A stretch of DNA of 64,000 nucleotides, from contig JARWKL010000012.1 of the NCBI GenBank assembly GCA_029961685.1, positions 9,765,955 to 9,829,954 of the forward strand. The letters run 5' to 3'. The translations under genes and the position numbers were made by a program. The DNA is from Aristolochia californica (taxonomy: Eukaryota; Streptophyta; Magnoliopsida; Piperales; Aristolochiaceae). The notes under the pieces were generated by a model that saw nothing but the letters and a program-made list of their open reading frames with translations, ran no database searches and was not told where the DNA came from. Below are positions 36,301-50,854 of the stretch, piece after piece; the stretch's first letter is position 1; each line of letters begins with the position of its first letter.

Positions 36301-37382
36301 AAACACGTGTAGAAGAAATCTCTTTCTTGTAAAATTCCAAGCTATTAGGGTTGAACTAGTGGAATTTCCCAATCTTGGATAACAAGACTTTTGTGTTCAT
36401 TTGTGGTTTGTGAATAAATTTTCTATACTTACATTTTTTAGTTTTTAAAATTATTTCCAGGTATAAACTCTTTAAATTTCATTTTGTTGTAATCAATTTG
36501 CCTTTTTTTTTTTTTTTTTACGGTATGAAGGTGGAACGAATACTCAAAATTTTGATTTAAGAAAAAAGTGTACTTTTAAAATGGAGATGCACAATGCACA
36601 AATTTAGAAGGAGATAATTCCAAAGAGTGTCTGTAATTTTTGGGGATAGTAAGCTCTTTTTAGTTTTTATAGATCAGGTTTTGCATTCGTCGGGAAAAGG
36701 GGGAGGCGGGGGATTTTTAACTGAGTGTTGACTCCTTATCCATAAGTCATTTCTTACAAAAATATAGCCCGTTACACAAGATAAATCACTTTACAATTCA
36801 TCTATGAATGTTAGGTCCGCTTTTTGCAAACGGGCAAAATAATAGCTTGTTTGACTCGGGTAAATATCCCACCGCACGTTCACTAGAGAATTTAATGAGC
36901 GAACGTTATTCTCTTTAAAAGCTTTTGATCCATAGGTCATTTGCATCTTTAACTTGTTTCAAGCTTGCATATCCATTTTTAAAACACGTGTAGAAGAAAT
37001 CTCTTTCTTGTAAAATTCCAAGCTATTAGAGTTGAACTAGTGGAATTTCCCAAACTTGGATAACAAAAGTTTTGTGTTAACTTTTGGTGTGTGAATAAAT
37101 TTTTTTTACTTACATTTGTTATTGTTTTAAATTTTTTCCATACATAAACTCTAAAATTTTCATTTTGCTGTGATCTATTTGCCTTTTTTTTTTTTTTACG
37201 GGATGAAGGGAGAGAGAAAACTCAAGTTTTGATTTAAGGAAAAATGTACATTTAAAATGGAGAAGCACAGTGCACAAATGTAGAGAGAGATAATTGCAAA
37301 GAGCGTCTGTAATTTTTAGGGAATTTAAGCTATTTTTAGTTTTTATATCTCTGGTTTTGCAATCGTCGGGAAAAGGGGGAGG
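33334..37382 (-). repeat. Minus array block, continued b/a alternation
   Basis: Boxes 33334 (b), 34007 (a), 34677 (b), 35344 (a), 36027 (b) and 36707 (a). With the preceding blocks this makes 17 monomers (25916-36707) that alternate b and a, interrupted only by the c monomer at 28608. At 35344-35352 the box carries an 8-bp tandem duplication of GGCGGGGA. T tracts after TTTGCC are lengthened in several a monomers, for example near 36500. Confidence 0.85.
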
Positions 37383-40300
37383 CGGGTGTTTTTAACTAAG
37401 TGTTGACTCCCAATCCGTAAGTCATTTCTTACAAAAATATAGCCCATTACGGATGATAAATAACTTTACAATCATCTATGATTGTTAGGTAAGCTTTATG
37501 TAAACGGGCAAAATAGTGGCTTGTTTGATTCTGGTAAATATCCCACCGCACGTTCATTGAGAATTTAATGAGCGTTTGTTATTCTCTTTAAAAGCTTTGG
37601 ATCCATAGGTCATTTGCATCTTTATCAGGTTTCAAGCATGCATATCCATTTTTAAAACAGGTGTAGAAGAAATCTCTTTCTTGTAAAATTCCATGCAATT
37701 ACGGTTGAACTAGTGGAATTTCCCAAACTTGGAAAACAAAACTTTTGTGTTCATTTGTGGTGTGTGAATAAATTTTCTATACTTACATTTGCTATTGTTT
37801 TAATTTTTTTCACACATAAACTCTAAAATTTTCATTTTTGTTGTGATCTATTTGCCTTTTTTTGTTTACGGGATAAAGGGAGAGCGAAAACACAAACTTT
37901 TGATTTATGAAAAAAGTGTAGATCTAAAATGGCGACGCACAATGCACAAATGTAGAAAGAGATAATTCCAAAGAGTGTTTGTAATTTTTAGGGATTGTAA
38001 GATCTTTTTAGTTTTTATATCTCAGGTTTTGCAATCGTTCGGAAAAGGTGGAGGCGGGGTATTTTTAAATGACAATTGACTCCCAATCCGTATGTCATTC
38101 CTTACAAAAATATAGCCCGTTACTCATGATAAATCACATTACAATCATCTATGATTGTTAGGACAGGTTTTTGCAAACGGGCAAAATAATGGCTTGTTTG
38201 ACTCGGGTAAATATCCCGCCGCACGTTTACTTCAAAATTTAATGAGTGTTTGTTATTCTCATTAAAAGCTTTGGATCCATAGGTCATTTATATCTTTAAC
38301 ATGTTTTAAGCATGCATATCCATTTTTAAAACACGTGTAGAAAAATTCTCTTTCTTGTAAAATTCCAAGCTATTAGTGTTGAACTAGTGGAATTTCCCAA
38401 TCTTGGATAACAAATTTTTTTGTTCATTAGTGGTGTGTGAATAAATTTTCATTACTAAAATTTGTTATTGTTTTAATTTTTTTCCAAACATAAACTCTAA
38501 AATTTTCATTTTGTTGTGATCTATTTACCTTTTCTTGTTTACATCATGAAGGGAGAACGAAAACTCAAAGTTTTGATTTAAGAAAGTAGTGTACATCTAA
38601 AATAGAGATGCACAATGCACAAATGTAGAGAGATATAATTGCAAAGAGTGTCTGTGACTTTTAAGGATAGTAAGCTCTTTTCAGTTTTAAGTTCTCAGGT
38701 TTTGCAATCGTCGGGAAAAGGGGGAGGCGGGGGATTTTTAATTGAGTGTTGACTCCCAATCCGTAAGTCATTTCATACAATAATATAGCCCGTTACAAAT
38801 GAAAAATCATTGTACAATCATCTATGATTTTTAGCTCAGCTTTTTGCAAACGGGCAAAATAATGGCTTGTTTGACTCTGGTAAATATCCCGCCGCACGTT
38901 CACTTAAGAATTTAATGAATGCTTGTTATTCTCATTAAAAGCTTTGGATCCATAGGTCATTTCCATCTTTAATATGTTTCAAGCATGCGTATCCATTTTT
39001 AAAACACGTGTAGAAGAAATCTCTTTCTCTTAAAATTCCAAGCTATTAGAGTTGAACTAGTGGAATTTCCAACTCTTGGATAACAAAACTTTTGTGTTCA
39101 TTTGTGGTTTGTGAATAAATTTCCTTTACTTAGATTTTTTATTTTATAATATTTTTTCCATACAAAAACTCTAAAATTTCCATTTTGATGCTATCAATTT
39201 GCCTTTTTTTTTGTTTACGTTATCAAGGGGGAGTGAAAACTCAAAATTTTGATTTAATAAAAAAGTGTACATCTAAAATGGAGATGCACAATGCAAAAAT
39301 TTAGAAAGAGATAATTCCAAATAGTGTCTACAATTTTTAGGGATTGTAAGCTCCTTTCAGTTTTTATATCTCAGGTTTTGCAATCGTCGAGAGGGGGGGG
39401 GGGGGGGGGGGTGGGGCGGGGGATTTTTAACTGAGTGTTGACTCCCTATCTATAAGTCATTTCTTACAAAAATATAGCCCGTTACACATGATAAATCACT
39501 TTACAATTCATCTATGATTGTTAGGTCAGCTTTTTGCAAACGGGCAAAATAATGGCTTGTCTGACTCAAGTAAATATCCCACCGCACGTTCACTAGAGAA
39601 TTTAATGAGCGTATGTTATTCTCTTCAAAAGTTTTGGATCCATAGGTCATTTGCATCTTTAACTTGTTTCAAGCTTGCATATCCATTTTTAAAACACGTG
39701 TAGAAGAAATCTCTTTCTTGTAAAATTCAAAGCTATTAGGGTTGAACTAGTGGAATTTTCCAATCTTGGATAACAAGACTTTTGTTTTCATTTGTGGTTA
39801 GTGAATAAATTTTCTTTACTTATATTTCTTATTTTTTAAATTTTTTCCAAGTATAAACTCTAAAATTTTCATTTTGTTGTAATCAATTAGCCTTTTTTTT
39901 TTTTTTACGTTATGAAGGGGGAGCGAAAACTCAAAATTTTGATTTAAGAAAAAAGTGTACATCTAAAATGGAGATGCACAATGCAAAAATTTAGAAAGAG
40001 ATAATTCTAAAGAGTGTCTGTAGTTTTTAGGGATTGTAAGCTCTTTTTAGTTTTTATATCTCAGGTTTTGCAATCATCGGGAAAAGGGGGAGGCGGGGGA
40101 TTTTTAACTGAGTGTTGACTACCTATCCATAAGTCATTTCTTACAAAAATATAGCCCGTAACACATGGTAAATCACTTTACAATTCAACTATCATTGTTA
40201 GGTCAGCTTTTTGCAAACGGGCAAAATAATGGCTTGTTTGACTCGGGTAAATATCCCACCGCACGTTCAATTAAGAATTTAATGAGCGTTTGTTATTCGC

Positions 40301-43300
40301 TTTAAAAGCTTTGGATCCATAGGTCATTTGCATCTTTAACTTGTTTCAAGCTTGCATATCCATTTTTAAAACACGTGTAGAAGAAATCTCTTTCTTGTAA
40401 AATTCCAAGCTATTAGGGTTGAACTAGTGGAATTTCCCAAACTTGGATAACAAAAGTTTTGTGTTAATTTTTGGTGTGTAAATAAATTTTCTTTACTTAC
40501 ATATGTTATTTTTTAAAAAAATTTCCATCCATAAACTCTAAAATTTTCATTTTGCTGTTATCTATTTGCCTTTTTTTGTTTACGGGATGAAGGGAGAGAG
40601 AAAACTCAAAGTTTTGATTTAAGAAAAAAGTGTACATCTAAAATGAAGATGCACTATGGACAAATGTAGAGAGAGACAATTCCAAACAGTGTTTGTAATT
40701 TTTAGGGATTGTAAGATCTTTTTAGTTTTTATATCTCAGGTTTTGTAATCGTCAGGAAAAGGAGGAGGCGGGGGATTTTTAACTGACTGTTGACTCCGTA
40801 TCCATAAGTCATTTCTTACAAAAATATAGCCCGTTACACTTTATAAATCACTTTACAATTCATCTATGATTGTTAGGTCAGCTTTTTGCCAACGGGCAAA
40901 ATAATGGCTTGTTTGACTCGGGTAAATATCCCACCGCACGTTCAATTAAGAATTTAATGAGCGTTTGTTATTCTCTTTAAAAGCTTTGGATCCATAGGTC
41001 ATTTGCATCTTTAACATGTTTCAAGCTTGCATATCCATTTTTAAAACACGTGTAGAAGAAATCTCTTTCTTGTAAAATTCCAAGCTATTTGGGTTGAACT
41101 AGTGGAATTTCCCAAACTTGGATAACAAAAGTTTTGTGTTAATTTTTGGTGTGTAAATAAATTTTCCTTACTTACATTTGTTATTGTTTTAAATTTTTCC
41201 CATCCATAAACTCTAAAATTTTCATTTTGCTGTGATCTATTTGCCTTTTTTTGTTTGCGGGGATGAAGGGAGAGAGAAAACTCAAAGTTTTGATTTAAGA
41301 AAAAAGTGTACATTTAAAATGGAGACGCACAGTGCACAAATGTAGAGAGAGATAATTCCAAAGAGTGTCTGTAATTTTTAGGATTTTAAGCACTTTTTAG
41401 TTTTTATATCGCAGGTTTTGCAATCGCCAGGAAAAGGGGGAGGTGGGGTGTTTTTAACTGAGTGTTCACTCCCAATCCGTAAGTCATTTCTTACAAAAAT
41501 ATAGCCCGTTATGGATGATAAATCACTTTACATTCATCTATTATTGTTAGGTAAGCTTTTTGTAAACGGGCAAAATAATGGCTTGTTTTACTCTGGTAAA
41601 TATCCCACCGCACGTTCATTAAGAATCTAATGAGTGTTTGTTATTCTCATTAAAAGCTTTGGATCCATAGGTCATTTGCATCTTTAACATGTTTCAAGCT
41701 TGCATATTCATTTTTAAAACACGTGTAGAAGAATTCTCTTTCTTGTAAAATTTCAAGCTATTAGGGCGGAACTATTGGAATTTCCCAAACTTGGATAAAA
41801 AAATTTTTGTGTTCATTTATGGTGTGTGAATAAATTTTCATTACTTACATTTGTTATTGTTTTATTTTTTTTTCCATACCTAAACTCAAAAATTAACATT
41901 TTGTTGTGATCTATTTACCATTGTTTGTTTACGGCATGAAGGGAGAACTAAAACTCAAAGTTTTGATTTAAGAAAAAAGTGTACATCTAAAATGGAGATG
42001 AACAATGCACAAATGTAGAGAGATATAATTCCAAAGGGTGTTTGTCATTTTTAAGGATTGTGAGCTCTTTTAAGTTTTTAGTTCTCAGGTTTTGCAATCA
42101 TCAGGAAAAGGGGGAGGCGGGGGATTTTTCATTGAGTGTTGACTCCCAATCCGTAAGTCATTTCTTAGAATAATATTGCCTGTAACAAATGAAAAATCAC
42201 TTTTCAATGATCTATGATTGTTAGGTCAACTTTTTGCAAACGGGCAAAATAATGGCTTGTTTGACTCGGGTAAATATTCCGCCGCACGTTCACTTCAGAA
42301 TTTAAAGGGCGTTTGTTATTCTCATTAAAAGCTTTGGATCCATAGGTCATTTGCATCTTTAACATGTTTCAAGCATGCATATCCATTTTTAAAACACGTG
42401 TGGAAGAAATCTCTTTCTTGTACAATTCCAAGCTATTAGGGTTGAACAAGTGGAATTTCCCAATCTTGGATAGCAAAATTTTCTGTTCATTTGTGGTGTG
42501 TGAATAAATTTTCATTACTTATATTTGTTATTGTTTTAATTTTTTTCCATACATAAACTCTAAAATTTTCATTTTTTAGTGATCTATATACCTTTTTTTG
42601 TTTACGACATTAAGGGAGAGAGAAAACTCAAAATTTTTATTTAAGAAAAAAGTGTACATCTAAAATGGAGATGCACAATGCACAAATGTAGTGAGATATA
42701 ATTGCAAAGAGTGTATGTGATTTTTAGGGAGTGTAAGCTCTTTTCAGTTTTTAGTTCTCAGGTTTTGCAATCTCGGGAAAAGGGGGAGGCGGGGAATTTT
42801 TAATTGAGTGTTGACTCCCAATCCGTAAGTCATTTCTTACAATAATATAGCCCATTACGAATGAAAAATCACTTTACAATCATCATTGATTGTTAGGTCA
42901 TCTTTTTGCAAACGGGCAAAATAATGGCTTATTTGACTCGGGTAAATATCCCGCTGCACATTCAATTAAGAATATAATGGGCGTTTGTTATTCTCTTTAA
43001 AACCTTTGGATCCGTAGGTTATTTGCATCTTTAACATGTTTCAAGCATGCATATCCATTTTTAAAACAGGTGTAGAAGAAATCTTTCTTGTAAAATTCCA
43101 ACCTCTTGGGGTTGAACTAGTGGAATTTTCCAATCTTGGATAACAAGAATTTTGTGTTGATTTGTGGTTTTTGAATAAATTTTCTTTACTTACATTTTTT
43201 ATTTTTAAAATTTTTTCCATGTATAAACTCTAAAATTTTCATTTTGTTGTAATCAATCTACCTTTTTTTTTTTTTTTTTACGTTATGAAGGGGGATCAAA

Positions 43301-46300
43301 AACTCAAAATTTTGATTTAAGAAAAAAGTGTACATCTAAACTGGAGAAGCACAATGCACAAATTTTGAAAGAGATAATTCCAAAGATTGTTTGTAATTTT
43401 TAGGGTTTGTAAGCTCTTTTTAGTATTTATATCTCAGGTTTTGCTATCGTCGGGAAAAGGGGGAGGCGGGGATTTTTAATTGAGTGTTGACTCCCTATCC
43501 ATTCGTCATTTCTTACAAAAATATAGCCCGTTACTCATGATCAATCACATTACAATCATCTATGATTGTTAGGTCAGCTTTTTGTAAACGGGCAAAATAA
43601 TGCCTTCTTTGACTCGGGTAAATATCCCACCGCACGTTCACAAGAGAATTTAATGAGCGTATGTTATTCTCATTAAAAGCTATGGATCCATAGGTCATTT
43701 GCATCTTTAACATGTTTCAAGCATGCATATCCATTTTTAAAACACGTGTAGAAGAAATCTCTTTCTTGAAAAATTCCAAGCTATTAGAGTTGAACTAGTG
43801 GAATTTCCCAATCTTGGATAACAATATTTTGTGTTCATTTGTGGTGTGTGAATAAATTTTTATTATTTAAAATTTTTATTTTTTTAATTTTTTTCCATAC
43901 ATAAACTCTAAAATTTTCATTTTGTTATGATCTATTTACCTCTTTTTTGTTTAGGGCGTGAAGGGAGAACGAAAACTCAAAGTTTTGATTTAAGAAAAAA
44001 GTGTACATCTAAAATGGAGATGCACAATGCACAAATATATAGAGATATAATTGCAAAGAGTGTTTGTGATTTTTAAGGAGTGTAAGCTCTTTACAGTTTT
44101 TAGTTCTCAGGTTTTCCAATCGTCGGAAAAGAGGGAGGTGGGGGATTTTTAATTGAGTGTTGACTCCCAATCCTTAAGTCATTTCTTACAATAATATAGC
44201 CCATTACGAATGAAAAATCACTTTACAATCATCTATGATTGTTAGGTCAGCTTTTTGCAATCGGGCAAAATAATGGCTTGTTTGACTCGGGTAAATATCC
44301 CACCGCACGTTCAATTAAGAATTTAATGAGCGTTTTTTATTCTCATTAAACGCTTTGGATCCATAGGTCATTTGCATCTTTAACATGTTTCAATCATGCA
44401 TATCCCTTTTTAAAACATATGTAGAAGAAATCTCTTCCTTGTAAAATTCCAAGCTATTACGGTTGAACTAGTGGAATTTCCCAATCTTGGATAACAAGAC
44501 TATTGTGTTCATTTGTGGTTTGTGAAAAAAAATTCTTTACTTACTTTTTTTATTTTTTTAATTTTTTTCCATGTATAAACTCTAAATTTTTCATTTTATT
44601 GTAATCAATTTGATTTTTTTTTTTTTTAGCATAAAGGGCGAGCGAAAACTCAAAATTTTGATTTAAGAAAAAAGTGTACATTTAAAATCGAGATACACAA
44701 TGCACAAATTTAGAAAGAGATAATTCCAAAGAGTGCTTGTATTTTTTAGGGATTGTAAGCTCTTTTTAGTTTTTATATCTCAGGTTTTGCAATTGTTGGG
44801 AAAAGGGGGAGGCGGGAGATTTTTAACTGAGTGTTGACTCCCTATCCATAAGTCATTTCTTACAAAAAATAGCCCGTTACACATGATAAATCACTTTACA
44901 ATTCATCTATGATTTTTAGGTCAACTTTTTGCAAACGGGCAAAATAATGGCTTGTTAGACTCGGGTAAACGGGCCGCACGTTCAATTAAGAATTTAATGA
45001 GCGTTTGTTATTCTCATTAAAAGCTTTGGATCCATAGGTCATCTGCATCTTGAACATGTTTCAAGCATGCATATCCATTTTTAAAACACGTGTGGAAGAA
45101 ATCTCTTTCTTGTAAAATTCCAAGCTATTAGGGTTGAACTAGTGGAATTTCCCAATCTTGGATAACAAAATTTTGTGTTCATTTTTGGTGTGTGAATAAA
45201 TTTTCATTACTTATATTTGTTATTGTTTTAATTTTTTTCTATACATAAACTCTAAAATTTTCATTTTGTTGTGAACTATTTACCTTTTTTTGTGTACGAC
45301 ATGAAGGGAGAGCGAAAATTAAAGTTTTGATTTAAGAAAAAAGTGTACATCTAAAATGGAGATGCACAATGCACAAATGTAGAGAGATATAATTGCAAAG
45401 AGTGTTTGTGACATTTGAGTGTAAGCTCTTTTCAGTTTTTAGTTCTCAGGTTTTTCAATCGTCGGGAAAAGGGGTAGGCGGGGTGTTTTTAATTGAGTGT
45501 TGACTCCCAATCCGTAAGTCATTTCTTACAATAATATAGCCCGTTACGAATGAAAAATCAATTTACAATCATCTATGATTGTTAGGTCAGCTTTTTGCAA
45601 ACGGGCAAAATAATGGCTTGTTTGACTCAGGTAAATATCCCGCCGCACTTCAATTAAAAATTTAATGAGCATTTGTTATTCTCATTAAAACCATTGGATC
45701 CGTAGGTCATTTGCATCTTTAACATGTTTCAAGCATGCATATCCATTTTTAAAACACGTGTAGAAGAAATCTCTTTCTTGTAAAATTTCAAGCTAATAGG
45801 GTTGAACTAGTGGAATTTTCCAATCTTGGATAACAAGACTTTTGTGTTCATTTCTGGTTTGTGAATAAAATTTCTTTACTTACATTTTTTATTTTTTCAA
45901 ATTTTTCCATGTATAAACTCTAAAATTTTCATTTTGTTGTAATCAATTTACCTTTTTTTTTTTTTTTTACGTTATGAAGGGGGAGCAAAAACTCAAAATT
46001 TTGATTTAAGAAAAAAGTTTACATCTAAAATGGAGATGCACAATGCACAAATTTAGAAAGAGATAATTTCAAAGAGTGTTTGTAATTTTTAGGGATTGTA
46101 AGCTCTTTTTAGTTTTTATATCTCAGGTTTTGCTATCGTCGGGAAAAGGGGGAGGCGGGGGATTTTTAATTGAGTGTTGACTCCCTATCCATAAGTCATT
46201 TCTTAAAAAAATATAGCCCGTTAGACTTGATTAATCACTTTACAATTCATCTATCATTGTTAGGTCAGCTTTTTGCAAACGGGCAAAATAATGGCTTGTT

Positions 46301-46828
46301 TGACTAGGGTAAATATCCCACAGCACATTCACTAGAGAATTTAATGAGCGTATGTTATTCTCATTAAAAGCTTTGGATCCATAGGTCATTTGCATGTTTA
46401 ACATGTTTCAAGCATGCATATCCATTTTTAAAACACGTGTAGAAGAAATCTCTTTCTTGAAAAATTCCAGGCTATTAGGGTTGAACTAGTGAAATTTCCC
46501 AATCTTGGATAACAATAGTTTTGTGTTAATTTTTGGATTGTGATAATTTTATTTACTCACATTTGTTATTTTTTAAAATTTTATCCATACATAAACTCTA
46601 AAATTTTTATTTTGCTGTGATCTATTTGCCTGTTTTTGTTTACGGGATGAAGGGAGAGAGAAAACTCAAAGTTTTGATTTAAGAAAAAAGTGTACATTTA
46701 AAATGGAGACGCACAGTGCAAAAATGTAGAGAGAGATAATTCCAAAGAGTGTTTGTAATTTTTAGGGAATGTAAGCTCTTTTTAGTTTTTATATCTCAGG
46801 TTTTGCAATCGTCGGGAAAAGGGGGAGG
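37383..46828 (-). repeat. Minus array block of 14 monomers, begins c-a'-b
   Basis: Boxes and types: 37383 c, 38055 a', 38728 b, 39417 a, 40094 a, 40769 a', 41444 c, 42118 b, 42790 b, 43467 a, 44139 b, 44813 a, 45479 b, 46156 a. Spacing is 666-689 bp, the largest value being due to the G run at 39393-39411. Near 44965 the sequence GGGTAAACGGGCCGCACG has lost part of the usual AAATATCCC stretch. Confidence 0.85.
39393..39417 (+). repeat. Expanded G homopolymer in the box
   Basis: Nineteen G in a row (39393-39411) followed by TGGGGC. The usual AAAA before the G-run is replaced by GA. The monomer interval is lengthened to 689 bp. Confidence 0.85.
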
Positions 46829-49800
46829 CGGGGTGTTTTTAACTGAGTGTTGACTCCCAATCCGTAAGTCATTTCTTACAAAAATATAGTCCGTTACGGA
46901 TGATAAATCACTTTACAATCATCTATGATTGTTAGGTAAGGTTTTTGTAAAAGGACAAAATAATGGCTTGTTTGACTCAAGTAAATATCCCACCGCACGT
47001 TCATTGAGAATTTAATGAGAGTTTGTTATTCTCTTTAAAATCTTTGGAACCATAGGTCATTTGCGTCTTAAACAAGTTTCAAGCATGCAGATCAATTTTT
47101 AAAACACGTGTAGAAGAAATCTCTTTCTTGTAAAATTCCATGCAATTAGGGTTGAACTAGTGGAATTTCCCAAACTTGGAAAACAAAACTTTTGTGTTCA
47201 TTTGTGGTGTGAATAAATTTTCTATACTTACATTTGTTATTGTTTTAATTTTTTTTCGCACATAAACTCTAAAATTTTCATTTTGTTGTGATCAATTTGC
47301 CTTTTTTTTTTACGGGATGAAGGGAGAGCTAAAACTCAAAGTTTTGATTTAAGAAAAAAGTGTACATCTAAAATGGAGATGCACAATGCACAAATGTAGA
47401 GCGAGATAATTCCAAAGAGTGTTTGTAATTTTTAGGGATTGTAAGATCTTATTAATTTTTATATCTCAGGTTTTGCAATCGTCGGGAAATGGGGGAGGCG
47501 GGGTATTTTTAACTGACTGTTGACTCCCAATCCGTATGTCATTTCTTACAAAAATATAGCCCGTGACTCATGATAAATCACATTACAATCATCTATGATG
47601 GTTAGGTCAGCTTTTTGCAAATGGGCAAATTAATGGCTTGTTTGACTCGGGTAAATATCCCACCACATGTTTTCTTCAGAATATAATAGGCGTTTGTTAT
47701 TCCCATTAAAAGCTTCGGATCTGTAGGTCATTTTCATCTTTAACATGTTTCAAGCATGCATATCCATTTTTAAAACATGTGTAGAAGAAATCCCTTTCTT
47801 GTAAAATTCCAAGCTATTAAGGTTGAACTAGTGGAATTTCCCAAACTTGGATAACAAAAATTTTGTGTTCATTTTTGGTGTGTGAATAAATAATCATTAC
47901 TTACATTTGTTATTGTTTTAATTTTTTTCCATACATAAACTCAAAAATTTACATTTTGTGGTGATCTATTTACCTTTTTTTGTTTACAGCATGAAGGGAG
48001 AACAAAAACTCAAAGTTTTGATTTAAGAAAAAAGCGTACATCTAAAATGGAGATGCACAATGCACAAATGTGGAGAGATATAATTCCAAAGAGTGTCTGT
48101 GATTTTTAAGGATTGTGAGCTCTTTTTAATTTTTAGTTCTCTAGTTTTGCAATCGTCTGGAAAAGGGGGAGGCAGGGGATTTTTAATTGAGTGTTGACTC
48201 CCAATCCGTAAGTCATTTTTTACAATAATATAGCCCGTTACGAATGAAAAATCACTTTACAATCATCAATAATTGTTAGGTCAGCTTTTTCCAATCTGGC
48301 AAAATAATGGCTTGTTTGACTCGGGTAAATATCCTGCCGCACGTTCACTACAGAATTTAATGAGTTTGTTATTCTTATTAAAAGCTTTGGATCCACAGGT
48401 CATTTGCATCTTTAACAAGTTTCAAGCATGCATATCCATTTTTAAAACACGTTTAGAAGAAATCTCTTTCTTGTAAAATTCCAAGTTATTAGGGTTGAAC
48501 TAGTGGAATTTCCCAATCTTGGATAACAAAATTTTATGTTCATTTGAGGTGTGTTAATAAATTTTCATTACTTACATTTGTTATTGTTTTAATTTTTTTC
48601 CAAACATAAACTCTAAAATTTTCATTTTGTTGTGATCTATTTACCTTTTTTTGTTTACGGCATGAAGGGAGAACGAAAACTCAAAGTTTTGATTTAAGAA
48701 AAAAGTGTACATCTAAAATGGAGATGCACAATGCACAAATTTAGAAAGAGATAATTCCAAAGGGTGTCTGTAATTTTTAGGGATTGTAAGCTCCTTTTAG
48801 TTTTTATATCTCAGGTTTTGCAATCGTCGAGAAGAGGGGAGGCGGAGGATTTTTAACTGAGTGTTGACTCCCTATCCATATGTCATTTCTTACAAAAATA
48901 TAGCCCGTTACACATGATAAATCACTGTACAATTCATCTATGATTGTTAGGTTAGCTTTTTGCAAACGGGCAAAATAATGGCTTGTTTGACTCGGGTAAA
49001 TATCCCGCCGCACGTTCAATTAAGAATTTAATGAGCGTTTGTTATTCTCATTAAAAGCTTTCGATCCATAGGTCATTTGCATCTTTAACATGTTTCAAGC
49101 ATGCATATCCATTTTTAAAACACGTGTAGGAGAAATCTCTTTCTTGAAAAATTCCAAGCTATTAGGGTTTAACTTGTGGAATTTTCCAATCTTGGATAAC
49201 AAGACTTTTGTGTTCATTTGTGGTTTGTGAATAAATTTTCTTTACTTAAATTTTTTCCATGTATAAACTCTAAAATTTTCATTTTGTTGTAATCAATTTG
49301 CCTTTTTTTTTTTTTTACATGATAAAGGGGGCGCGAAAACTCAAAATTTTGATTTTAGAAAAAAGTATAATCTAAAATGGAGATGCACAATGCACAAATT
49401 TAGAAGGAGATAATTCCAAAGAGTGTCTGTAAATTTTAGGGATTGTAAGCTCTTTTTAGTTTTTATATCTCAGGTTTTGCTATCGTCGGGAAAAGGCGGA
49501 TGCGAGGGATTTTTAACTGAGTGTTGACTCCCTATCCATAAGTCATTTCTTACCAAAATATAGCCCGTTACACATGATTAATCACTTTAGAATTCATCTA
49601 TGATTGTTAGTTCAACTTTTTGCAAACGGGCAAAATAATGGCTTGTTTGACTCACGTAAATATCCCACCGCACGTGCATTAGAGAATTTAATGAGCGGAT
49701 GTTATTCTCATTAAAAGTTTTGGATCCATAGGTCATTTGCATCTTTAACATATTTCATGCATGCATTTCCATTTTTAAAACACGTGTAGAAGAAATCTCT

Positions 49801-50854
49801 TTCTTGTAAAATTCCAAGCAATTAGAGTTGAACTAGTGGAATTTCCCAATCTTGGATAACAATATTTTGTGGTCATTTGTGGTGTGTGAATAAATTTTCA
49901 TTACTTACAATTGTTATTTTTTTAATTTCTTTCCATACATAAACTCTAAAATTTTCATTTTATTGCAATCAATTTGCCTTTTTTTTTTTTTTTACAGTAT
50001 GAAGGGCGAGCGAAAACTCAAAATTTTGTTTTAAGAAAAAAGTGTATATTTAAAATGGAAATACACAATGCAAAAATTTAGAAAGAGCTAATTCCAAAGA
50101 GTTTCTGTAATTTTTAGGGATTGTAAACTCTTTTTAGTTTTTATATCTCAGCTTTTGCAATCGTCGGGAAAAAGGGGACACGGGGGATTTTTAACTGAGT
50201 GTTGACTCCCTATCCATAAGTCATTTCTTACAAACATATAGCCCGTTACACATGATAAATCACTTTACAATTCATCTATCATTGTTAGGTCAGCTTTTTG
50301 CAAACGGGCAAAATAATGGCTTGTTTGACTCGGGTAAATATCCCGCCGCACGTTCACTTCAGAATTTGATAAGTGTTTGTTATTCTCATTAAAAATTTTG
50401 GATCCATAGGTCATTTTCATCTTTAACATATTTCAAGCATGCATATCCATTTTTAAAAAACGTCTAGAAGAATTCTCTTTCTTGTAAAATTTCAAGCTAT
50501 TAGGGTTGAACTAGTGGAATTACCCAAACTTGGATAACAAAAATTTTGTTTTCATTTGTGGTGTGTGAATAAATTTTCATTACTTACATTTTTTATTGTT
50601 TTAATTTTTTTCCGTACATAAACTCAAAAATTTACATTTTGTTGTGATCTTTTACCTTTTTTTGTTTTCGTCATAAAGGGAGAACGAAAACTCAAAGTTT
50701 TGATTTAAGAAGAAAGTGTACATCTAAAAGGGAGATGCACAATGCACAAATGTAGAGAGATATAATTCCAAATAGTGTCTGTGATTTTTAAGGATTTTGA
50801 GCTCTTTTCACTTTTTAGTTCTCAGGTTATCCACTCGTCGGGAAAAGGGGGAGG

